Below are positions 44,929 to 53,686 of a DNA stretch of 64,000 bases, piece after piece. The translations under genes were made by a program, and so were the position numbers. The notes below the pieces were generated by a model. It saw only the letters and a program-made list of their open reading frames with translations, did not search any database and was not told the DNA's origin. This stretch comes from Bacillus solitudinis. Its GTDB lineage: Bacteria > Bacillota > Bacilli > Bacillales > Bacillaceae_D. The stretch is taken from the NCBI RefSeq assembly GCF_002797395.1, contig NZ_KZ454943.1, positions 4,516,253 through 4,580,252 on the forward strand, in the 5' to 3' direction. How positions within the stretch are numbered: the stretch's first letter is position 1; every line of letters starts with the position of its first letter.

Positions 44929-46125
44929 TTATTTACCCAGTTCTTGTATAAAACTCTCATTTCTTATCCCATCACGGCGAATAAATACCTTTGCTTCTAC
45001 ATCAATTTTTGCCCGTTTAAATTCGTCATTCCATTTCGATTTTACAGACTTAAATTTTTTGTATTGTTGACGTTCCATTTCTTCCCCAAAACCAAATATA
45101 TCAACGCCATACTGTTCCTGAACTTTACCGATGGTAGTAGTTATCATTCGAGGTATCTCCTCTGCCAAAATCTTTTCATATTTTTCAAAGGTCTTAATTT
45201 TACTCGTTTCATCCTTTGCACATTGAGTAGATTGAAGCTCACCTTCTAAAACGAGTTTGATTAAAATGACTGGTTGTTCCCCTTGATAACTAGCTTTTAT
45301 TTCCGTGTGAGAATTAAAAATACGTACAGAAAAAAATTGGTCTGGGTTACAATCAGCTATAACTGTTGTTTTCTGTATATCTTGTGTCCAAACATAATTT
45401 CTAGCTTCTTCTATAGATAACATACCAATAAGTTTATCTTCATCGAAGATAGCTAATCCATCTACAACCACATTCGCTTCAAGTGAGGCTTTCTGATTGT
45501 TTTGAACGGTTTCTCCTTTACTAGGGTCCCCTTCTATTGACACAACAGCAGCAACAGGCTGTCTTCCATCTGAAGCAATATTGGAAGTGAATTCGATAAA
45601 TCGAACCTCTGGATATCCTCCCCATTCTTCTGCAAGTGATTTTAATTGGACGTCAAGCTTCATTGAAGGAACGAGTTGGACAGGATATAGCGTCTTAATG
45701 ATTTCTTTTGCTTTGACATCTTTTGCGATTAATAAATGAAAATCGTTACGAAATTCAGCACTTCGTTCAATATATTGAAGAAAGGGGCCCACACCTTCCC
45801 TCGCTAACGCTTCATCTATCACAATCGTTCGTGTATGGGAAAAATCCAACTGACGAGTAAGACCGATGTTCATTTTATCGTCTATTTCTGAAATTGTATC
45901 CCCTTCCAATGAAAAAGAAACTGTAGGGGTGTTCCCTTGGGCCGTTTTAGGATTTAACTGACTTGCATTAATTACTTCTAACGTTATTTCATAATTAGCT
46001 GTTTTCCCTTTTTCAATGGCCATTCCTGCGACAAAGGTAATGTCATTTAATTCACGACGGTCCCAGCAGCCTCCTAAACCTAGTATTAAGAATAAACTAA
46101 GTAAGATAATAATGACCCACCTCAA
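44929..46125 (-). CDS. gerC: Ger(x)C spore germination lipoprotein
   Basis: C subunit of a nutrient germinant receptor, attached to the inner spore membrane. Lipoprotein signal with lipobox LGLGGC followed by the family hallmark WDRRELND. 398 residues with the family's N-terminal (LTRQLDFSHTRTIVIDEALA) and C-terminal (KKFKSVKSKWNDEFKRA) conserved segments. Last gene of the five-gene operon; its start overlaps the gerA stop by four bases. The particular receptor name cannot be decided, so the symbol is generic. Confidence 0.93.
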   Translation of the reverse strand: MRWVIIILLSLFLILGLGGCWDRRELNDITFVAGMAIEKGKTANYEITLEVINASQLNPKTAQGNTPTVSFSLEGDTISEIDDKMNIGLTRQLDFSHTRTIVIDEALAREGVGPFLQYIERSAEFRNDFHLLIAKDVKAKEIIKTLYPVQLVPSMKLDVQLKSLAEEWGGYPEVRFIEFTSNIASDGRQPVAAVVSIEGDPSKGETVQNNQKASLEANVVVDGLAIFDEDKLIGMLSIEEARNYVWTQDIQKTTVIADCNPDQFFSVRIFNSHTEIKASYQGEQPVILIKLVLEGELQSTQCAKDETSKIKTFEKYEKILAEEIPRMITTTIGKVQEQYGVDIFGFGEEMERQQYKKFKSVKSKWNDEFKRAKIDVEAKVFIRRDGIRNESFIQELGK

Positions 46126-47705
46126 GACTTCTCACCTTCTTTGCTTTTATTCGCTTCTTTCTCATTTGTCGCTTTTTTTGTTAGAAAACTTGGCTTCTTA
46201 TTTAAGCTTTTAATGGGAAATCGAAAAATGGTATCCTTTTGGCCACTTAGAATAAATGGTCCGACAGGTGCCAAATAAGGGACTCCAAATGAGCGAAGGC
46301 TTGCTAAATGAGATAGTATAACAATAATACCTAGTAGGGTCCCATATAGACCTAAGAAACCAGTAAGTAAAATTAAGCCAAACCGAAGCAATCTAGCTGA
46401 GTTAGCGAAAGAGTAAATAGGTGAGACAAAACCTGCCATTGCCGTGAGTGCTACGACAATCACGAGGAAGTTGGAAACAATCCCTGCTTCAACGGCTGCT
46501 TGACCGATAACAAGTGTCCCAACAATTGATACGGCTTGACCAACAGCTCGAGGCATCCGTACACCGGCTTCCCTTAGAATCTCAAAGGTAATCTCCATCA
46601 TTAAAATCTCAACAACCGCTGGAAAAGGAACACCTTCTCGTTGTGCTTGGAGATTAAATACTAAATTTGTTGGTATAAGTTGTTGGTGATACGTTGTTAA
46701 GCCAATATATAGCGAAGGTAAAATTAAGGCAATCATGAATGCCAAGTAGCGAATGGAACGAGTAAAAGAGCTCATTAAGAAGCCTTGGTAATAATCTTCA
46801 CTTACTTGGAAGAATTCGGTTAAAACCACAGGCAAAATAATCACAAATGGGCTTCCATCAACAACAACCGCTATTTTCCCATCTATTATTTTTGTGGAGG
46901 TAGTATCCGGACGATCTGTATGATAAATCGTTGGAAATGGTGTATAAACCTCGTCTGTAATTAATTCCTCTATATTTCCCGAATCAAAGATAGCATTAAT
47001 GTCAATTTTAGAGATACGCTTTTTCACTTCTTTTACGATTAACGGGTCTGCCACATCTTCTAAATAGGTTAAACACACAGAAGTTTGGGTCTTTGTTCCA
47101 ACTGTCATCTCTTCACAAACTAAATATCGATTCTTCACTTTACGACGGATTAAACTAATATTGGTTGTTAAGGTTTCAGTGAAACTATCTTGAGGCCCAC
47201 GGATAATTGTTTGGGTTTGCGATTGTTCAATTGCTCTTTTTTCTTTTGTTCTGACATTGATAGCAAGCCCCTTGCTCACCCCATCAATCAAAATGACACA
47301 ATAACCAGACAAAACATACCAAACCACTTCATGTTCAAACTCAACAAAAGTAAAATCACTACTTGGAAAATAGGTTTTTTGAAACGTTTCAACTTCCTTA
47401 TTAGTTTCAATAGTGGGTTTATGTTGATAGGCTTCTGCCAATGTTTCCATTACATGTTCGGAGACGGCATCTCCACTTACCATACTTTTCAAATAGATAA
47501 TAGAAGCATCGTTTCGACCAACAACTGTTCGTTCATGATAGTAGTCAAAGTTTTTATTGAAAATATTGTTGATTGTTGATTCATTATTTCCCAAAAAGCG
47601 AGAAAGGTTTTGCTTCTGTTCATTCGGTTGAAGAATATCACCGGGCTGTTCCTGTACTCCTTTTTTTGAACGCTTTGACGCAATGATTTTCTTGTATAGT
47701 TTCAT
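46122..47705 (-). CDS. gerA: GerA-family spore germination receptor subunit A
   Basis: 527-residue integral membrane protein of the nutrient germinant receptor. N-terminal soluble domain (residues 1-290) with IYLKSMVSGDAVSEHV and FTETLTTNISLIRRKVKN, then the conserved loop DGKIAVVVDGSPFVIILPVV and five or six membrane spans with RMPRAVGQAVSIVGTLVIGQAAVEAG. A basic tail (KKPSFLTKKATNEKEANKSK) ends the protein. Generic name only. Overlaps both neighbours by four bases. Confidence 0.94.
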   Translation of the reverse strand: MKLYKKIIASKRSKKGVQEQPGDILQPNEQKQNLSRFLGNNESTINNIFNKNFDYYHERTVVGRNDASIIYLKSMVSGDAVSEHVMETLAEAYQHKPTIETNKEVETFQKTYFPSSDFTFVEFEHEVVWYVLSGYCVILIDGVSKGLAINVRTKEKRAIEQSQTQTIIRGPQDSFTETLTTNISLIRRKVKNRYLVCEEMTVGTKTQTSVCLTYLEDVADPLIVKEVKKRISKIDINAIFDSGNIEELITDEVYTPFPTIYHTDRPDTTSTKIIDGKIAVVVDGSPFVIILPVVLTEFFQVSEDYYQGFLMSSFTRSIRYLAFMIALILPSLYIGLTTYHQQLIPTNLVFNLQAQREGVPFPAVVEILMMEITFEILREAGVRMPRAVGQAVSIVGTLVIGQAAVEAGIVSNFLVIVVALTAMAGFVSPIYSFANSARLLRFGLILLTGFLGLYGTLLGIIVILSHLASLRSFGVPYLAPVGPFILSGQKDTIFRFPIKSLNKKPSFLTKKATNEKEANKSKEGEKS

Positions 47706-48829
47706 CCGTGCGTCACCTCTCCTTCCTTTTTCTTTTTTTTCTTATTACTAAAAAGGAGGAAAGTTAGGAGAATTGCTGGAATTCCTACTTGGAAAGGAAG
47801 ATGTAAGAGATAAGGAACCTTCTCTAATCCTTCTTCAAAATGAGAAACGATATTTTCGGCAATCAAGGAGGCATATAGTGGGATTATCAGTGTGAGAGGT
47901 AAGAGAACAACACGGTATGGTATGTTGAACACAAACTCAATACCTTTCAATCCTGCATAAAAAAATACGCAAACCTTAACTAAAATCCCAATCATTAAAA
48001 TAAAGACAACAAGAATATCGATTCGTTCAAAAAACTCCATAATTACAATTTCACGTGCTGCGATAAGTAATGGAAACAAAGAACGATTTTTTACATTCTC
48101 TCCTAACGTTGTAAGCTGTACTAAATCAGCATATACAATTAGCAATCCACTTATTATGACTGCTGCAATCCCCCTCATTCCAGTCTTGTTTATTCGGGAA
48201 ACCGATGTCATAAAAACCATAAAAACAACGGTTTCGCCGTAGGGAAAAGTAAGCATTGTCGGAAATACAGCTTTTAATATTGGTTGAAAACCTTCCGCAA
48301 GAACCGGTTGAAGATGGTGTATTTGCATGCGACCTGTTAAATAGATTAAAACCCCGATCACTAATAAAAAAAATATTACCAAAGGCGCTAGAAATTCTGT
48401 TATCCGTCCAAGCACTTCAAGACCAAGGTATAAAATATAAAAAGCAACAAGTATCATTGTAATTGATATCACTTCAAGTGGTGTAACAGGCATAAGAGTC
48501 ACTTTCATTAACTCTCCCAAATCTCGAATATTTCTTGTTACAATATAAAAAAAATACAAAACATATCCAAAGGATACCGTCATTCCAATCTTCTTACCAA
48601 AGGTCGAAACTAATAACTCATACAAATGTTTTCCGCCACCACGTGTAACAAGGTAACTGTAGCCATAAATTAATACAATCCCTAAACACATCGCTATCAT
48701 TTGTGCAATCCATAAATTTTGCTTGGCTTCTTCGCCTGAACCAACTACTACTGTTGTTCCGATAAGAAAGATTATTAATAATATCATATATTGTTGAACG
48801 GAAAGAATTTCTCTTTGCCCGACCTTCAT
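47702..48829 (-). CDS. gerB: GerB-family spore germination permease, copy 1
   Basis: 375-residue APC-superfamily transporter-like B subunit, ten membrane spans, thought to bind the germinant. LSVQQYMILLIIFLIGTTVVVGSG opens the first span, followed by the typical GKKIG and SRINKTGMRG loops. C-terminal poly-Lys KKKKKKEGE. It is clearly homologous to the adjacent second permease, so a tandem duplication gave the operon two B subunits. ATGA overlap with both neighbours. Confidence 0.93.
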   Translation of the reverse strand: MKVGQREILSVQQYMILLIIFLIGTTVVVGSGEEAKQNLWIAQMIAMCLGIVLIYGYSYLVTRGGGKHLYELLVSTFGKKIGMTVSFGYVLYFFYIVTRNIRDLGELMKVTLMPVTPLEVISITMILVAFYILYLGLEVLGRITEFLAPLVIFFLLVIGVLIYLTGRMQIHHLQPVLAEGFQPILKAVFPTMLTFPYGETVVFMVFMTSVSRINKTGMRGIAAVIISGLLIVYADLVQLTTLGENVKNRSLFPLLIAAREIVIMEFFERIDILVVFILMIGILVKVCVFFYAGLKGIEFVFNIPYRVVLLPLTLIIPLYASLIAENIVSHFEEGLEKVPYLLHLPFQVGIPAILLTFLLFSNKKKKKKEGEVTHG

Positions 48830-49968
48830 AAAGAACTCTCCCCTTTATTAGTTGGCGGTTGCTTTCCTTTTCTTTTCTTGATTTTTTTTATAATGAGTAT
48901 GAGAAGAACGAGAAAAGGAACGCCGAGTTGTAAGGGGATATGGAGAAGAAATGGTGTTAACTCCAACCCCTCGATATTATGTTCATTAATGTTTTGTGCA
49001 ACAATAATAGATAAGAGAGGTAGAAGCAGGGTAATAGGAACGCAGAGATTTTGATACGAGATATTGAAAAGCTTCTCAAGTCCTTTTAATGCTGCATAGA
49101 AATAAAGGCTTACTTTTATAAAAACCCCTGTTACGAGGATGAATACAACTAATATATCTGCACGTTCAAAAAATTCCAATAATGCAATTTCTCTCGTTGC
49201 TATTAAAAATGGGTAAAGAGACCGAGTTTTCATTCCTTCTCCTAGAGAAGCGATTTCAAGACCCTCAATATAAACTAAAAAGAATATTGCAGTAATCAAA
49301 CTAAGTCCACTGACCTTTTTTGCAGCTTTTGTACTGGAGCTAGCTGAAAAGATTACAGTGAAAACGATTAATTCTCCATATGGAAAAACTAGCATTCTTG
49401 GGAAAAAGGCTTCATTAATTGGGCCGAGGCCTTCTGCAAGTATTGGTGAAAAATTTTTAAATTCAATTGCATCGCTAGCAAACAGAAAGATACCTATTAA
49501 AAAGAGAAAGACTAATATATATGGGGCCAGAATCTCTGTAAGACGAGCAAGGACTTCAAGTCCTAAACACAGCGTGTACCCACAAACAACCATAAATGCA
49601 ATGGCCATAACTTCAATTGGAGTTTCCTTAAGTATTGTTATCTTCAATAATTCAATTCCATCCCTAAGAATTCTTGAAGCTTGGTATAGAAAATAAATTG
49701 AATACACAAATACCAGAAGATTTCCAATGATACGGCCTGTCGCTAATTGGAAAAGCTCGTATATGTTTTTCCCTTTAGATTGATTAAGCAAAGACCAATA
49801 TAATAGCAAAATTCCAGATCCGGCAACAATGCCCAGCAATTCCGCTATCCAAATATCCTGTTTTGCTTCACCACCCCTTTCAAGAAATGCCGCCGTACCA
49901 ATTAAAAAAATGACCATAAGAATATATAGCTGGGATAATGAAATTACTTCTTTTCGCGATTCGTTCAT
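48826..49968 (-). CDS. gerB2: GerB-family spore germination permease, copy 2
   Basis: 380-residue B subunit with ten membrane spans, opening ISLSQLYILMVIFLIGTAAFLERGGEAKQD. It aligns with the downstream permease along its length (for example AREIALLEFFERADILVVFILVTG against AREIVIMEFFERIDILVVFILMIG). Two B subunits may broaden or split germinant recognition. The stop overlaps the next start by four bases. Confidence 0.93.
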   Translation of the reverse strand: MNESRKEVISLSQLYILMVIFLIGTAAFLERGGEAKQDIWIAELLGIVAGSGILLLYWSLLNQSKGKNIYELFQLATGRIIGNLLVFVYSIYFLYQASRILRDGIELLKITILKETPIEVMAIAFMVVCGYTLCLGLEVLARLTEILAPYILVFLFLIGIFLFASDAIEFKNFSPILAEGLGPINEAFFPRMLVFPYGELIVFTVIFSASSSTKAAKKVSGLSLITAIFFLVYIEGLEIASLGEGMKTRSLYPFLIATREIALLEFFERADILVVFILVTGVFIKVSLYFYAALKGLEKLFNISYQNLCVPITLLLPLLSIIVAQNINEHNIEGLELTPFLLHIPLQLGVPFLVLLILIIKKIKKRKGKQPPTNKGESSL

Positions 49969-49980
49969 ATGTATCCCTCA

Positions 49981-50214
49981 TTAAGTTACTTCCTGTTGTT
50001 TTGACTTTTTTTTAGATAATTTAATGTCGGTAATCACACTAGTTGCGAACCCAGCAATCGCTGTGAAAAGAACGATTATACGACGGGTGCCCGCTTCAAT
50101 AGATATTAACTGTAGGACACTTTGAATAAATGACTGTTGATAAACAAAAGCATCCAAAACACTCATTAACAATGCTAATCCAATAAAAACTAGACTAAAA
50201 ACGACGGTAACCAA
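49981..50214 (-). CDS. small two-span germination receptor D subunit
   Basis: 77 residues with two hydrophobic segments (VVFSLVFIGLALLMSVLDAFVY and IIVLFTAIAGFATSVITDI) and a Lys-rich end. Some Bacillus germinant receptor operons carry a D gene for exactly such a two-span protein of about 75 residues that modulates receptor activity. First gene of this operon, 12 bases before the B gene. TTG start at 50214 behind GAGGAGG. Confidence 0.75.
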   Translation of the reverse strand: MVTVVFSLVFIGLALLMSVLDAFVYQQSFIQSVLQLISIEAGTRRIIVLFTAIAGFATSVITDIKLSKKKSKQQEVT

Positions 50215-50338
50215 AAACCAGCCTCCTCAATACAGAGTGATAATAGTAAATTAACCAAAATCTTGATATCTTATGTAGGAAAACCAAATCTAAAGAACGA
50301 TTTATTCTATAGCCTTGCCAATAGGTACTGAAAACAAA

Positions 50339-50512
50339 AAACTAGCTAATCATAACGCAATGAGTGAAGCTGTTTCTTCATTTAAAAAAGCCCTGCTATG
50401 AGTCGGTTTCTCATAACAGGGCGCGCAATGTGCGGAGCCATATCTATATAATCAAGGTATTTAAAAGGTTGGTGTTCGAGGCCACTGAAAGGTACGATTT
50501 TCAGTGGCCTCG
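50339..50512. repeat. dispersed repeat family, rearranged copy
   Basis: Contains the hairpin GCCCTGCTATGAG/CTCATAACAGGGC (50390-50422), the flanking CGCAATGTGCGGAGCCAT, and a final hairpin CGAGGCCACTGAAA/TTTCAGTGGCCTCG (50477-50490 with 50499-50512). The same modules occur at 34691 and 37561. Its terminal hairpin lies five bases from the stop of the protease gene on the minus strand. Confidence 0.85.
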
Positions 50513-50516
50513 CTAA

Positions 50517-51326
50517 TCATTCGTTAGCTTGTTTTAATGTGTTTAATTTATCCTGTATTATCTTAATCGGAATCGCTAATCCTTCGCTCTCATCGTCAGT
50601 AAAAAGCGACGGGATCGTTTTGGCATATACCACAGCGACAACTTCTCCATTATTAGACAAGACCGGACTCCCACTGTGTCCCGGAAAAATGGGTGCCGAG
50701 ATTTTCACGACATCAAAAGAGTCCTTTTTTTCAAGAATTGTTCCCTCGTTAACAATTTGTGTTTGGAGTAGTGGGTTCCCTATAACATAAATACGTTCAT
50801 CTAAAATTGCTCCATTTTCACTTAACCTTAAAAAAGGTAATTCCGAACCATCAATTTGAACGATGGCAATGTCACTTTCCTCATCACTCAAAATAACTTC
50901 ACCAACAAATCTTTCATTTGATGGGAATATCACCATTATTGGACCATTCCCGTCAACTACATGGTCGTTCGTTACAATTAAGCCTGTACTTGTTACAGAA
51001 AAACCTGTCCCCTTTGATCTTTCAGTCTGGATGGTCACGACTGCTTGTTTATATTCTTGAATTTCTTCTTCCTGTGATAACTCACTTGAAGTTCGCATGA
51101 GGTTTAAGGAATCTAAGTTAAATAAATTAAACCAAATGCTAAAAACATTCCCAACTAAAAAGACAGACACAGCAAGAGCGATAATTCGGATGAAACGAAG
51201 ACGTCTTTGTTTTTTCTTATCTAATTCTTCTTTAAGTTCGTCGTCCACACCTTCGTATAAGAATTCGTCCGCTCTAGGCTCTTCATGTTCATCTAAATTG
51301 GGTTCTTTATCCTTATATTCAGTCAT
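50517..51326 (-). CDS. membrane-anchored trypsin-like serine protease
   Basis: 269 residues from ATG 51326 (TAGGAGG upstream). Acidic cytoplasmic N-terminus of about 45 residues, Lys/Arg cluster KKKQRRLRFIR, one membrane span (IIALAVSVFLVGNVFSIW), then an S1-type protease domain facing outward. Catalytic triad: His in IVTNDHVVDG, Asp in ESDIAIVQ, Ser in PGHSGSPVLS. Unlike HtrA proteins it has no PDZ domain. It probably acts in surface protein quality control. The target is unknown. Confidence 0.88.
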   Translation of the reverse strand: MTEYKDKEPNLDEHEEPRADEFLYEGVDDELKEELDKKKQRRLRFIRIIALAVSVFLVGNVFSIWFNLFNLDSLNLMRTSSELSQEEEIQEYKQAVVTIQTERSKGTGFSVTSTGLIVTNDHVVDGNGPIMVIFPSNERFVGEVILSDEESDIAIVQIDGSELPFLRLSENGAILDERIYVIGNPLLQTQIVNEGTILEKKDSFDVVKISAPIFPGHSGSPVLSNNGEVVAVVYAKTIPSLFTDDESEGLAIPIKIIQDKLNTLKQANE

Positions 51327-51446
51327 CTCTGTTCCTCCTACAATTGTCCAACTCTCTCTCTTTAACTTATCATTAACGCGGATCATTATCGTTCTTTATG
51401 TTTTTATTTTATAATAGTATTATTCAAATAGACAGGGGGAAAGCAG

Positions 51447-51794
51447 ATGGAAAACATTCAAATCACAAAGGCACAAACTCTAATTGACCAGTTTGCAAAT
51501 CAAGAAATCTACATCCACCTAGAAACTACCAACGGATCCTATGCCTCTCATCATGATCAATCTTTCTTTTCCGCTAGTGCATACATACGGAACGCAAAAG
51601 TTAGTTACGAGCACGGAAAAATTGTTGGTGAAGGCCCATATCGAGTCGGTTTAAAGCTTGAAATTGGTTGGATTTATGCAGAAGGGCTAACCCATTACGA
51701 ATTAGATTCCTTTGGAAGGCTACTCCTAGCTGGACATGGATTTGACGGCAAACTAGCTGTTGCCTTGCAAATAAGCCACACCCCATTTGAATGA
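51447..51794 (+). CDS. yojF: YojF family protein (DUF1806)
   Basis: 115-residue beta-rich protein encoded 17 bases before bshB2, as in B. subtilis. Conserved segments NQEIYIHLETTNGSYASHHD and GEGPYRVGLKLEIGWIYAEGLTH define the DUF1806 family. The persistent pairing with bshB2 suggests a helper role in bacillithiol metabolism, unproven. Confidence 0.9.
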   Translation: MENIQITKAQTLIDQFANQEIYIHLETTNGSYASHHDQSFFSASAYIRNAKVSYEHGKIVGEGPYRVGLKLEIGWIYAEGLTHYELDSFGRLLLAGHGFDGKLAVALQISHTPFE

Positions 51795-51811
51795 AAGGAA
51801 GGAGATAAGCT

Positions 51812-52480
51812 ATGAAAGAACGTCATGTACTTGTTATATTCCCCCATCCTGATGATGAAGCCTTTGGTGTTTCAGGCACACTCGCTAAGTATAGTAGCGA
51901 AGGAACTCCTATTACATACGCCTGTTTAACATTAGGAGAAATGGGACGCAACTTAGGAAATCCGCCCTTTGCTACAAGAGAATCACTTCCTGTCATTCGT
52001 AGAAAAGAGTTATTACAAGCTGCAGAGGCAATCGGAATTTCAGATTTAAGAATGCTAGGCTTCCGAGATAAGACGATTGAATTTGAAGACGATAGAAAAC
52101 TTACAACCCTTTTTTACGACCTCCTTGTTGAGTTATCACCATCGCTTGTTATTACATTTTACCCTGGGTACTCTGTACATCCTGACCATGATGCCACTGG
52201 GCGCGCGGTCGTTCGCGCTGTAAAAAAAATAGAAAAGCATAAGCGTCCAACCCTACATTGTGTTGCTTTCTCCAACAATCATGAAGCAGAAATCGGCACT
52301 CCTGATGTAATAGTGGATGTTTCTGCTTATTCTAACCAAAAAATCGCAGCAATGAAAGCTCACTTATCACAAACCGCTTGGATGCTTCAAGATATGGAAC
52401 CGAAATGGATAGCCGGAGACGAAGAGGCCTTAAATTGGTTATATACTGAACGTTTCTGGACCTATTCGTATGATGATTAA
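51812..52480 (+). CDS. bshB2: bacillithiol biosynthesis deacetylase BshB2
   Basis: Zinc-dependent N-acetyl-glucosaminyl-malate deacetylase, second step of bacillithiol synthesis; related enzymes also hydrolyse bacillithiol conjugates. 222 residues. LmbE-family motifs: FPHPDDEAFG near the N-terminus, LGEMGRN, and HPDHDATGRAV near residue 130. AAGGAAGGAG before the ATG. In an operon with yojF. Confidence 0.94.
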   Translation: MKERHVLVIFPHPDDEAFGVSGTLAKYSSEGTPITYACLTLGEMGRNLGNPPFATRESLPVIRRKELLQAAEAIGISDLRMLGFRDKTIEFEDDRKLTTLFYDLLVELSPSLVITFYPGYSVHPDHDATGRAVVRAVKKIEKHKRPTLHCVAFSNNHEAEIGTPDVIVDVSAYSNQKIAAMKAHLSQTAWMLQDMEPKWIAGDEEALNWLYTERFWTYSYDD

Positions 52481-52483
52481 GAG

Positions 52484-52526
52484 CAAAGGGTGTCCTTAAG
52501 GTCCAAACGACTGCAATACCCTTTTA
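52484..52526 (+). terminator. likely terminator of yojF-bshB2
   Basis: AAAGGGTGT pairs with ATACCCTTT around an inner CCTTAAGG palindrome and is followed by TATATT. Confidence 0.5.
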
Positions 52527-52641
52527 TATTGACAAACCTCCAACCTTAGTTGCACCGATAGACAGGTAAAATCGCTTGTTTAATCGATAGTGAAAAGGTA
52601 TCATAGATTATAAGCATTTTATAAATACGATGGAGGCCTAT

Positions 52642-53562
52642 ATGCAGTTAGATATCTCCACAGAGTCTCTCCCTGTTTACGAGGCTCTCGCTAGTAAAGT
52701 TCGTTTATCTGTCATTCATTTTTTGTCAGAACGTTCGATGAATATTAAAGCGCTCGCTGATGCGGTTAACTTAAGTAGCGCAATTATGACCATGCACATA
52801 AAAAAATTAGAAAAAGCCAATATTATCCGTACAGAAATGGTTCCTGGCAAAGCAGGCGTGCAAAAACTTTGTATTTTAAATGTAGAAAAAATCGAAATTT
52901 TATTCCCGACTCTACTCTCACAAAAACGGGAATATCATGAAACTGAACTTTCTGTCGGTCATTATACCGATTTCGATGTCGTTCCAACATGTGGGCTTGC
53001 TACAACTGAAACGTATATTGGTGAATTTGATGAGGCGAGATTTTTTTTAGATCCTGCACGCGTGGATGCAAAAATTCTCTGGTTTAAACAAGGCTTTGTG
53101 GAATACAAAACACCAAACTTCCTCCTCTCAACGCAATTACCTAAAGAACTTGAAGTATCAATGGAATTGTCATCTGAAGCCCCATTCACAAATGAAAATT
53201 GGCCTTCAGATATTAGCTTTATTTTAAATAATATTTCTTTAGGTAAATGGACGAGTCCCGGAGATTTTGGTGATAGTCGCGGAAAATACACACCACAATG
53301 GTGGCCAAAAGTTATAAATCAATATGGTCTTCTTAAGGTTCTCAGGATTACCAAAAAAGGTACATTCATCGATGGAACGAAGATTTCTAACGTAACTATT
53401 GCGGACGTCTCTATTCGGGATAAACAATGGACATTTCGAATTGCTGTTGATGAGAATGCTGAACACGTTGGCGGCGTGACGTTATTTGGAAAAGGGTTTG
53501 GTAACTACAATCAAGATATCCTTTTCCGACTTTTTTATGAAAAGGAAACAACAAATCACTAA
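52642..53562 (+). CDS. ArsR-type winged-helix regulator with long C-terminal domain
   Basis: 306 residues from ATG 52642 (TGGAGG upstream). The N-terminal ArsR-like winged helix spans residues 1-85 (YEALASKVRLSVIHFL, recognition helix MTMHIKKLEKANIIRTEM). A beta-rich C-terminal domain of about 200 residues follows, with aromatic clusters (KYTPQWWPKVINQYG), suggestive of carbohydrate sensing. This architecture is seen beside glycosidase genes in Bacilli. Next to a convergent GH43 gene, a role in arabinoside control is likely but inferred. Confidence 0.82.
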   Translation: MQLDISTESLPVYEALASKVRLSVIHFLSERSMNIKALADAVNLSSAIMTMHIKKLEKANIIRTEMVPGKAGVQKLCILNVEKIEILFPTLLSQKREYHETELSVGHYTDFDVVPTCGLATTETYIGEFDEARFFLDPARVDAKILWFKQGFVEYKTPNFLLSTQLPKELEVSMELSSEAPFTNENWPSDISFILNNISLGKWTSPGDFGDSRGKYTPQWWPKVINQYGLLKVLRITKKGTFIDGTKISNVTIADVSIRDKQWTFRIAVDENAEHVGGVTLFGKGFGNYNQDILFRLFYEKETTNH

Positions 53563-53573
53563 ATGCAAACAAA

Positions 53574-53615
53574 AAAAACAGCCAAAAGCTTCTAATAAGC
53601 TTTTGGCTGTTTTTA
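53574..53615. terminator. bidirectional terminator
   Basis: AAAACAGCCAAAAGCTT and AAGCTTTTGGCTGTTTT form a perfect 17-base-pair stem with A and T tails, between the convergent regulator and GH43 genes. Confidence 0.92.
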
Positions 53616-53686
53616 TACATTTTCAGTCCCGTTTAATCAAACAACAGGAGGATAATTAACCTGCGCATTGAGCTTTTGAACAGATT

